Source of the DNA: Candidatus Magasanikiibacteriota bacterium
GTDB taxonomy: Bacteria; Patescibacteriota; Patescibacteriia; Magasanikbacterales; UBA10003
Reading direction: 5' to 3'
Length of the DNA: 10,373 bases
Assembly: GCA_003514455.1 (NCBI GenBank)
Contig: DOQH01000025.1
Location: 8,357-18,729, forward strand
Under the pieces are notes generated by a model. It was not told where the DNA came from. It saw only the letters and a program-made list of their open reading frames with translations, and made no database searches. Positions within the stretch are counted from its first letter, which is position 1. Each line of letters opens with the position of its first letter. Below are positions 1 through 4,901 of this stretch, in pieces. Both the position numbers and the translations under genes were made by a program.

Positions 1-141
1 GATACTGCCCGCCGCGTGGAAAAATTCCGCGAAAAAGCTGCCAAACAAGAAGATGCGGCCAAAAAGAGCAAAGGCAAAAAAGTAAAAAGAGCTGTTCGCA
101 GTGCCAAAAAGAAAGCTGAACCAAAGGGCTCGGAAGCGTAA
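1..141 (+). CDS. rpmE: 50S ribosomal protein L31, 3' end only
   Basis: The window opens inside a reading frame that runs 46 codons to a TAA at 139-141. Its first residues read DTARRVEKFREK, which matches the conserved C-terminal end of bacterial L31 (family pattern VDTxGRVxRFxxxY), a small protein of the large ribosomal subunit. After that motif, where most L31 proteins stop within a few residues, about 34 more residues follow. They are very rich in Lys, Ala and Arg (runs such as KKSKGKKVKRAV), so this is a basic, probably disordered tail likely to touch rRNA. The N-terminal part with any zinc-binding Cys residues lies outside the window. The assignment is supported by synteny: rpmE stands upstream of prfA-prmC in Firmicutes such as Bacillus. 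An Ala/Lys-rich tail of another small basic protein is the main alternative. Confidence 0.72.
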   Translation, partial: DTARRVEKFREKAAKQEDAAKKSKGKKVKRAVRSAKKKAEPKGSEA

Positions 142-154
142 CTATTTTAATAAA

Positions 155-187
155 TAAAAAACAATCCATTATTAGGATTGTTTTTTA
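155..187 (+). terminator. Rho-independent terminator after rpmE
   Basis: A hairpin with stem 161-167 (ACAATCC) and 175-181 (GGATTGT), loop ATTATTA, is extended by an A-run (156-160) that can pair with the T-run (182-186), giving about 12 bp. The T-run provides the U-tract. It starts 14 nt after the rpmE stop and ends 13 nt before the prfA start. The symmetric A/T arms mean it could also work in the opposite direction. No promoter is obvious between it and prfA, so prfA may depend on read-through. Confidence 0.75.
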
Positions 188-199
188 ATAGATATAAGT

Positions 200-1249
200 A
201 TGGATTTAAAAATCATCAGACAAAAATACAATGAATTGAACGCCGAACTGCAAAATCCGATAATTATTAATGATGTTGCGAAATTCAAAAAAAAATCGCG
301 CGACTTCAATGAATTGAAAGAAGCGATTAACCGAGCTGATGAATTGGAAAAAATTACCAAAGAAATTGAAGAAACAAAAAAAATGTTGAAAGATGAGTCG
401 GATGCCGAATTGGTGAAAACAATTGAAACAGAAATCGCGGCTTTGACTGATAAAAAAACAAAATTGACAAACGAACTGGACGAAATACTTAACCCTCAGG
501 ATCCATTGGATAAAAAAGATGTGATTGTGGAAATACGAGCGGGAGCAGGCGGAGACGAGTCGGCTTTGTTTGCCGCTGAATTGTTTCGGCTCTATTCTCT
601 CTTTGCTGAAAAACACAACTGGAAGACACACATGATTTCCAGCAATCGCATTGGTATTGGAGGATTTAAAGAAGTGATTTTTTCCATTATTGGAAAAGGT
701 GTTTTTAAATTTCTAAAATACGAAAGCGGAGTGCACCGCGTGCAAAGAGTGCCGGAAACTGAAAAAAGCGGCCGCATTCACACATCCACATCCACTGTGG
801 CCATTTTACCTGAAGTGGAAGAAGTTGATTTGAAAATTGAGCCAAAGGATCTAAAAATTGAAACATCCACTGCCGGCGGGCATGGTGGGCAATCAGTCAA
901 CACCACCTATAGCGCCATCCGCATCACTCACTTGCCTTCCGGCCTCGTGGTATCTTGCCAAGACGAGCGCAGTCAACAGCAAAATCGCGCACAAGCCATG
1001 CAGGTCTTGCGTAGTCGGCTGTATCAGATGCAGGAAGAAAAACGCCGTCAAGAATTGTCAGAACAGCGGCTGTCACAAATCGGCACAGGCGACCGCAGTG
1101 AAAAAATCCGCACTTACAATTTTCCGCAAGATCGCTTGACCGACCATCGCATCAAACAAAACTGGCACAATCTGCCTAAAATTATGAATGGCGAAATTGA
1201 TGAGATTATTGAGGCGCTAAGAAAAGCTGAACGCGGGCTCGGCAAGTGA
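200..1249 (+). CDS. prfA: Peptide chain release factor 1 (RF1)
   Basis: RF1 recognises UAA and UAG in the ribosomal A site and triggers release of the finished peptide. The 349-residue protein has the full family layout: an N-terminal helical region (about 1-95), GAGGDE (114-120), the stop-codon recognition tripeptide PET (185-187, in [13 protein letters not shown]; the RF1 PxT form rather than the SPF of RF2), and the catalytic GGQ loop (229-231). The residue pattern before the loop is GHGGQ, whereas most RF1 proteins have GAGGQ or GPGGQ. The protein ends several residues earlier than E. coli RF1, and its last codons (RGLGK, stop) lie in the arm of a large inverted repeat shared with the prmC leader. 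The ATG at 200 is chosen because it starts the family N-terminus; no Shine-Dalgarno precedes it. Its Gln231 is the expected target of PrmC, encoded next. Confidence 0.97.
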   Translation: MDLKIIRQKYNELNAELQNPIIINDVAKFKKKSRDFNELKEAINRADELEKITKEIEETKKMLKDESDAELVKTIETEIAALTDKKTKLTNELDEILNPQDPLDKKDVIVEIRAGAGGDESALFAAELFRLYSLFAEKHNWKTHMISSNRIGIGGFKEVIFSIIGKGVFKFLKYESGVHRVQRVPETEKSGRIHTSTSTVAILPEVEEVDLKIEPKDLKIETSTAGGHGGQSVNTTYSAIRITHLPSGLVVSCQDERSQQQNRAQAMQVLRSRLYQMQEEKRRQELSEQRLSQIGTGDRSEKIRTYNFPQDRLTDHRIKQNWHNLPKIMNGEIDEIIEALRKAERGLGK

Positions 1250-1384
1250 TTTTCTTAGCTCAAATAAACTCGCCTGGCCTTTCAGGCCACCGACCTCGGC
1301 ATCCCCCGGCCTTAGCCATAGCGGGATGCCTCGGTCTGGCTCAAACATATTCTCGCTTCAGAAAATCACATTGCCTCCGCCCGC
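1233..1384 (+). repeat. Large imperfect inverted-repeat/structured element between prfA and prmC
   Basis: Two arms pair across this region. GCGGGC (1233-1238) pairs with GCCCGC (1379-1384), GGCAA (1241-1245) with TTGCC (1371-1375), GTGATTTTCT (1246-1255) with AGAAAATCAC (1360-1369), and AGC (1257-1259) with GCT (1355-1357). That is about 24 bp with small loops and one bulged base (1370). Inside are a small hairpin, TGGCCT (1275-1280)/AGGCCA (1284-1289) with loop TTC, and a larger one: GACC (1292-1295)/GGTC (1333-1336) and GGCATCCC (1298-1305)/GGGATGCC (1323-1330), capped by GGC-CTTA-GCC (1308-1317). The left arm contains the last prfA codons and stop; the right arm ends 6 nt before the prmC ATG. 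The core is visibly more GC-rich than its surroundings. It could be an RNA structure coupling prfA and prmC, or a palindromic mobile repeat; the sequence alone cannot decide. Confidence 0.7.
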
Positions 1385-1390
1385 TAAAAT

Positions 1391-2254
1391 ATGCTTTCAA
1401 TCCAATCCATTCTTTCCCCATCAATAAAAAAACTGCGCTCCTCGGATTCGCCTGTTCTGGACTCCGAGGTTCTTTTGTCTTTTGTGATAAAAAAACCAAA
1501 AGAATTTTTATTTGCGCATCCGGAATTTGCGCCGACCGCAAAACAAATTTCTCATTTTAAAAAACTGATAGCGCGGCGCGCAAAAGGCGAACCAATCGCC
1601 TATCTTATCGGCCATAAAGAATTTTACGGTCTAGATTTTGAAATCAATAAAAATGTTTTAATACCGCGGCCGGAAACAGAATTGATGGTTGAAGAAGTTG
1701 TTAAAAAAATTGACCGATTAAAAATAATTTTGATTGATGTAGGCACCGGCTCTGGCTGTATCCCCATTGCCATATTAAAAACAATAAAAAACACGGCAAC
1801 AATTAAATGTTTTGCCATTGATATTTCGCCCGGCGCCATTGCTACGGCCAAACGCAACGCTAAAAAACACAATGTAAAAATAAAATTCTTGCACGGTAAT
1901 TTGCTTGAGCCGATGATGAGCCAATTAACGCAATATTCAAAAAAAAACAAAATAATCATAACAGCCAACCTCCCTTATCTTACAACTAAACAATACCGAG
2001 CATCCACTTCCATACAGCATGAGCCGCGCTTGGCATTGGTTGCTGACAAATCCGGCTTGGCCTTGTATGAACAATTGCTCAAACAAATTTCTGTCTTATC
2101 AAAAATCAACATCACACTTTTTTTTGAAATTGATCCATCGCAAGCACGTGCCATTATCATACTAATAAAAAAATACCTCCCATTGGCAGAGGTAAAAATC
2201 AAAAACGACTACGCTGGGAAAAAACGACTGGTGATTATTGACTGCCGGCTGTAA
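1391..2254 (+). CDS. prmC: Release factor glutamine methyltransferase PrmC (HemK family)
   Basis: This S-adenosylmethionine-dependent enzyme N5-methylates the Gln of the GGQ loop in RF1 and RF2, which speeds peptide release. The 287-residue protein has the short helical N-terminal substrate-binding domain (about 1-85), the IPRPETE linker (91-97), the Rossmann methyltransferase core with SAM-binding motif DVGTGSG (116-122), the acidic motif AID (142-144), HEPRLAL (210-216) and a C-terminal DYAGKKRLVI (273-282). The substrate-Gln motif, normally NPPY, reads NLPY (193-196). ATG 1391 is the first possible start because an in-frame TAA lies at 1385-1387. There is no clear Shine-Dalgarno, and the start sits just outside the inverted-repeat element. 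Its 3' end overlaps the end of the convergent DUF3048 gene by 20 nt. Confidence 0.95.
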   Translation: MLSIQSILSPSIKKLRSSDSPVLDSEVLLSFVIKKPKEFLFAHPEFAPTAKQISHFKKLIARRAKGEPIAYLIGHKEFYGLDFEINKNVLIPRPETELMVEEVVKKIDRLKIILIDVGTGSGCIPIAILKTIKNTATIKCFAIDISPGAIATAKRNAKKHNVKIKFLHGNLLEPMMSQLTQYSKKNKIIITANLPYLTTKQYRASTSIQHEPRLALVADKSGLALYEQLLKQISVLSKINITLFFEIDPSQARAIIILIKKYLPLAEVKIKNDYAGKKRLVIIDCRL

Positions 2255-3353
2255 TTTCGTAGCTGTAAGTATTGCCAATCACCTCAATCCAAGTGGTGCC
2301 AGGGTCAAAAACAACTTCCTTGGTATCCGGCCCGAAAAAACGCGTGCGACTGTCCGCGTCTTTTTTTTGCCACATGCCATCAATGGCCAAACCGTAAGTT
2401 AAAACAACTGCCTTGCCAGAGCCAATGGTTTTAATTTGCCGACGTCCAACTTCGTCCAAAATTTCAATGGAGGTAATCTGCAATGCTACATTTTTTGCCG
2501 CAATCACCGCGCCTGACTCGTCTTTTTGCAAAACATCATCTTCGTATTTTTCATACACCTTTTTCTCCCAATTATACTTCCATTCCACTTTCATCGGGCC
2601 GAAATCAATGAAAAGCCCCTTACCAAACCGACCGTAAATCTTGGCTTCACTGTTTTCAGGACGATAAATCCAGCCGGCTAAATCTTTTGGCGCAAAATCC
2701 TGACTTGCGCCTTCTTTTATAAACGCCGCGTTCACCAATTCAGAAGATGTGTACACATTATACGGCCTGGCTCGCGCCCTATCGCGCCAAAAATACCAAC
2801 CGCGATAGAATTCATTCAAATCAAAAATATCTTTACTTTTAATGTCGGCCAAGGCCTGATCAGATCCCCCAACATGCAAATACAACGCGTTCAATTCTTT
2901 GGCCCAATCAAGAAAATATGGTCTGGCGCTACGAATCGGACCAATACGCGACAACTGCGTACTCATTGGATAAACCGTGAGCAAACGGGTCAATCCGGCC
3001 TCTACCGGTGCCTCCCACACAAGCGAGGCCTGCGATAAATTGGCTGGCGGCCTAGACTCGAGAAAATTATCAATCATCACGGCAAACAAACTGGAAGTAG
3101 CTTGCTCAACTGGCATCATCACGCCATCAATCGACCTTTGCGCCAAAGTGGATGTAGACGCGTTCTCCACAGCCGTCTCCCCACCAGATGCGGATTCTGT
3201 CGCGTATTTCGGCTCGGCAATAAACAACCGCCACCATAAAAATCCTGACCAAATCAAAAGCCCCAACACAATAACAAACAACGCCGCAAAAATATGACGG
3301 CGTTGTTTTGAAAATTTTCTGAAAAACTTTTTGCCCAAAATCCCCCCGAACAT
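2235..3353 (-). CDS. Membrane-anchored DUF3048 (YerB-like) protein
   Basis: The 372-residue product has a basic cytoplasmic N-terminus, one transmembrane segment (about 20-42, ending LWWRLFIAEP) and a long extracytoplasmic part. That part shows hallmark patterns of the DUF3048/YerB family: FAVMIDNFLESRPP (about 90-103), an EAPVEAG(L)TR stretch, GPIRSARPYF (138-147) and YLHVGGSDQAL (about 158-168). The tail, ending near TTWIEV, fits the second DUF3048 domain. No lipobox Cys is present, unlike many YerB proteins that are lipoproteins. The molecular function of the family is unknown. An upstream in-frame ATG at 3407 would add 18 residues but would overlap rplY by 50 nt; ATG 3353 lies 4 nt after the rplY stop, with a purine-rich GAAG ahead, so it is preferred. 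It is probably co-transcribed with rplY. Confidence 0.85.
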   Translation of the reverse strand: MFGGILGKKFFRKFSKQRRHIFAALFVIVLGLLIWSGFLWWRLFIAEPKYATESASGGETAVENASTSTLAQRSIDGVMMPVEQATSSLFAVMIDNFLESRPPANLSQASLVWEAPVEAGLTRLLTVYPMSTQLSRIGPIRSARPYFLDWAKELNALYLHVGGSDQALADIKSKDIFDLNEFYRGWYFWRDRARARPYNVYTSSELVNAAFIKEGASQDFAPKDLAGWIYRPENSEAKIYGRFGKGLFIDFGPMKVEWKYNWEKKVYEKYEDDVLQKDESGAVIAAKNVALQITSIEILDEVGRRQIKTIGSGKAVVLTYGLAIDGMWQKKDADSRTRFFGPDTKEVVFDPGTTWIEVIGNTYSYEITAGSQ

Positions 3354-3357
3354 ATTT

Positions 3358-4047
3358 TTACTTCTTTTCTTTTTTGGCTGTTTCTTCAACTTTGGCTTTT
3401 CCAGCATCTTCAGTCGCCTTCTTTTCTTTCTTTTCTTCCGACTCTGTCTTGATCTGGCTTAAATCAACTGCGGCGGCTATTGGCGCGGCTTCTTCTTCAA
3501 CGCGAGGCGGCGTCACTGTGGCAATCACATCTTCATCGTGAGCCAAAATTTTAATGCCGGCCGGCGCCACAATGTCGCTAATATGAATGACATTACCAAA
3601 TTCTTTAAGAGAGACAATGTCCACTGTAATTTCCGACACCAAATCTTTTGGCAAACATTCCACTGGAATACTGTTGAAATTTTTAACAAAAATACCACCC
3701 AATTCTTTTACTGCGGGCGATTCTCCAATAAATTTCAAATTCACATCTGTCTTAATCTTTTCATCCATTTTTACTTGACGAAAATCCACATGAGTAAAAA
3801 CACTGGTGATGGGATTAATTTGCCAATCTTGCACCAAAACATTGATTGGCTTGTTACTATCAATTGTCAATTCCAAAAGCCCCTTACCACCGCCCGCCTG
3901 ATAGGCCTTTTCAAACTCACGATAATTTACGGACAAATTGACATTTTTAACGCCATGACCGTAAAGCACTGCCGGGATTTTACTTTCCTTTCGCAACTCC
4001 TTTGCGGCTTTTACGCGAAGTTCTCCTTTTAAGCTCAAATTGGACAT
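3358..4047 (-). CDS. rplY: 50S ribosomal protein L25 (TL5/Ctc type)
   Basis: L25 binds 5S rRNA in the large subunit; the long two-domain form is called TL5 or CTC. The 229-residue protein shows the N-terminal L25 domain (about 4-90, with IPAVLYGHG at 24-32 and the THVDF motif at 85-89) and the TL5-type C-terminal beta domain (about 95-182, including LGGIFVKNFNSIPVECLP). It ends in a low-complexity Glu/Lys/Ala tail of about 45 residues (185-229), longer than is typical and probably disordered. ATG 4047 gives the classical start MSNLSLKGELR. The leader of about 30 nt has no Shine-Dalgarno. A strong consensus promoter lies at 4084-4112. The gene is followed 4 nt later by the DUF3048 gene, making a likely two-gene unit. 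Confidence 0.93.
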   Translation of the reverse strand: MSNLSLKGELRVKAAKELRKESKIPAVLYGHGVKNVNLSVNYREFEKAYQAGGGKGLLELTIDSNKPINVLVQDWQINPITSVFTHVDFRQVKMDEKIKTDVNLKFIGESPAVKELGGIFVKNFNSIPVECLPKDLVSEITVDIVSLKEFGNVIHISDIVAPAGIKILAHDEDVIATVTPPRVEEEAAPIAAAVDLSQIKTESEEKKEKKATEDAGKAKVEETAKKEKK

Positions 4048-4053
4048 AAAAAA

Positions 4054-4076
4054 AATACTAAGAGTATTAAGAGTAT
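4054..4076 (-). repeat. Tandem 9-mer and small hairpin in the rplY leader
   Basis: On the + strand TAAGAGTAT occurs twice in perfect tandem (4059-4067 and 4068-4076). The first copy also takes part in a small hairpin: AATAC (4054-4058), loop TAAGA, GTATT (4064-4068). Both lie within the predicted 5' leader of rplY, between the expected transcription start near 4077 and the ATG at 4047. They might be a protein-binding or mRNA-stability element. No function is known to me. Confidence 0.45.
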
Positions 4077-4083
4077 ATGAAGC

Positions 4084-4112
4084 ATTTTAAACCAAAGCCC
4101 ATTTTTTGTCAA
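4084..4112 (-). promoter_or_regulatory. Sigma70-type promoter for rplY
   Basis: On the - strand the -35 box is TTGACA (4112-4107, perfect consensus), the spacer is 17 nt, and the -10 box is TAAAAT (4089-4084, one mismatch). It begins 5 nt after the stop codon of the upstream zinc-ribbon gene. The expected transcription start is near 4077, giving a leader of about 30 nt to the rplY ATG at 4047. Confidence 0.8.
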
Positions 4113-4117
4113 CCCCT

Positions 4118-4459
4118 TTAAACCCCAATCAGTGTTTGGTAAAATAATGAGTTATTTTTCAAATTCAAATTAAGTGCGATTACTTCATCAAAATCAATCG
4201 GTTCTGATTCTTTAAATCTGCGCGCGTCAGCCACAGATAAGTCCGTAATCATTCCGACCGAGCTCAATCCCATTGGTGTGACTGTTACTAAAGCCAAAAT
4301 CGCGGCCTGGCACTGCCTACAATGCAGATGCACCAAATGATTATCAGCTGTTTCTTCAACTGTACTTGCTTCCATCGCGCCTTGTTTGGCTTGGCATAAT
4401 GGACAAAAGCTGATAAGTTTTAAACCTTCTTCAAAAAAAGAAGATGGAGTTGGATTCAT
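4118..4459 (-). CDS. Small zinc-ribbon protein of unknown function
   Basis: The 113-residue soluble protein carries two Cys pairs, CPLC (Cys19, Cys22) and CRQC (Cys47, Cys50), separated by 24 residues with His46 beside the second pair. This is a classic zinc-ribbon arrangement, probably binding one zinc ion. After the ribbon comes a hydrophobic, Gly/Ser-containing stretch (AAILALVTVTPMGLSSVGMITDL, about 52-74) and an acidic C-terminal part (SEPIDFDEVIALN). No enzyme motif or membrane helix is convincing. I have a recollection of similar proteins in Parcubacteria-type genomes, but no functional name. ATG 4459 is chosen over an upstream TTG (4468), which lies inside the -10 box and so cannot be in the mRNA. 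The gene has its own consensus promoter, is predicted to be nearly leaderless, and runs with no visible terminator into the rplY promoter. A role in nucleic-acid binding or regulation is only a guess. Confidence 0.75.
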   Translation of the reverse strand: MNPTPSSFFEEGLKLISFCPLCQAKQGAMEASTVEETADNHLVHLHCRQCQAAILALVTVTPMGLSSVGMITDLSVADARRFKESEPIDFDEVIALNLNLKNNSLFYQTLIGV

Positions 4460-4467
4460 ACATTTCA

Positions 4468-4496
4468 ATTATACAAAATCACCAAGTTGCTGTCAA
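4468..4496 (-). promoter_or_regulatory. Perfect-consensus sigma70 promoter, predicted nearly leaderless transcript
   Basis: On the - strand TTGACA (4496-4491), a 17-nt spacer, then TATAAT (4473-4468): both hexamers and the spacing are ideal. The start of transcription would be near 4461, only about 2 nt before the ATG at 4459, so the mRNA should have almost no 5' leader. The -35 box lies 1 nt beyond the U-tract of the upstream terminator. Confidence 0.88.
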
Positions 4497-4497
4497 C

Positions 4498-4526
4498 AAA
4501 AAAATCCTCCCAGAGTTGCCGGGAGG
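4498..4526 (-). terminator. Rho-independent terminator of the 106-aa orphan gene
   Basis: On the - strand CCTCCC (4526-4521), a 9-nt loop, GGGAGG (4511-4506), one A and then a seven-base U-tract (4504-4498). The GC-only stem and clean U-tract make this the best terminator in the window. It lies 2 nt after the stop codon of the orphan gene and insulates it from the zinc-ribbon gene's promoter. Confidence 0.92.
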
Positions 4527-4528
4527 CG

Positions 4529-4849
4529 TTAAAGCGATTTTCCATCCTTGTTAGTTAAGAGCCACCAAAGGTTTTTCTTGACCAGATCCGGGTAAATCGG
4601 AGCCGGCACATTGATACCACCGAGAACGATCGGGGTCGTGTCGCGTTCCCAGTCGCTTAGTGACACTGAACAAACCCCCAGCAATTGAAGACAAGCTTTT
4701 CCCCACTTGCGCGCATCAAGATGATTGCGCCGCGACCGATGACTCACAGCCAAGGCGTAGGCAAATCTGGCAGCTTCATAGTATTTGTGCTCCAACATGA
4801 GCTTCTTGAAAAGTGGCTCAAGCTTGCGGTCAACCACTCGCGCTTGCAT
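4529..4849 (-). CDS. Small helical orphan protein, function unknown
   Basis: The 106-residue product is not assigned to a named family. The N-terminal two thirds look all-helical and resemble a TPR-like helix pair: LEPLFKKLMLEHKYYEAARFAYALAVSH (about 10-37), then a basic turn (RSRRNH), then LDARKWGKACLQLLGV (44-59). A short hydrophobic/Pro-rich segment follows (IVLGGINVPAPIYPDLV, 74-90), then a Trp pair (95-96). There is no signal peptide or transmembrane helix and no obvious catalytic motif, so a cytosolic protein-protein interaction role would be a reasonable but unproven guess. It stands out for its expression signals: its own promoter, a perfect Shine-Dalgarno (AAAGGAGGTG, 6 nt from the ATG) and a strong terminator form a self-contained unit. 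That argues strongly that it is a real and probably well-expressed gene. Confidence 0.82.
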   Translation of the reverse strand: MQARVVDRKLEPLFKKLMLEHKYYEAARFAYALAVSHRSRRNHLDARKWGKACLQLLGVCSVSLSDWERDTTPIVLGGINVPAPIYPDLVKKNLWWLLTNKDGKSL

Positions 4850-4853
4850 CTTG

Positions 4854-4863
4854 CACCTCCTTT
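4854..4863 (-). promoter_or_regulatory. Perfect Shine-Dalgarno site of the 106-aa orphan gene
   Basis: On the - strand the sequence AAAGGAGGTG ends 4 nt before the ATG at 4849, with 6 nt between GGAGG and the ATG. It is the only strong ribosome binding site in the window: prfA, prmC, rplY, rodA, tmk and the 6018-6890 gene show none, and gatB and the DUF3048 gene only a weak GAAG. It fixes the start codon. Confidence 0.9.
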
Positions 4864-4872
4864 GTTATCTAT

Positions 4873-4901
4873 ATATAATCATGAAACTGAAAAAAAGTCA
4901 A
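4873..4901 (-). promoter_or_regulatory. Promoter of the 106-aa orphan gene, overlapping the rodA stop
   Basis: On the - strand TTGACT (4901-4896) is followed after 17 nt by TTATAT (4878-4873), or after 18 nt by TATATA (4877-4872). Transcription would begin near 4866, leaving a short leader that holds the Shine-Dalgarno. The rodA stop codon TGA (4900-4898) is part of the -35 hexamer. Confidence 0.68.

Noticed and set aside
206..631. A 141-residue - strand open frame inside prfA
   Set aside because: It is rich in Phe and Cys as expected for the complement of Lys/Glu-rich coding sequence, with no family features and no promoter or ribosome binding site.
1233..1384. Target-site duplication flanking the inverted-repeat element
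   Set aside because: Flanks show at most a short CGCTAA similarity (1215-1220 and 1382-1387), displaced and overlapping the arm, so it is not convincing as an insertion footprint.
1385..1390. TAAAAT as a -10 box for prmC
   Set aside because: It abuts the ATG, so transcription would start inside the gene, and there is no -35 box at a suitable distance.
1246..1560. A 104-residue + strand frame overlapping the prfA end and the prmC start
   Set aside because: It has no recognisable protein character, crosses the palindromic element and overlaps the well-supported prmC N-terminus in another frame.
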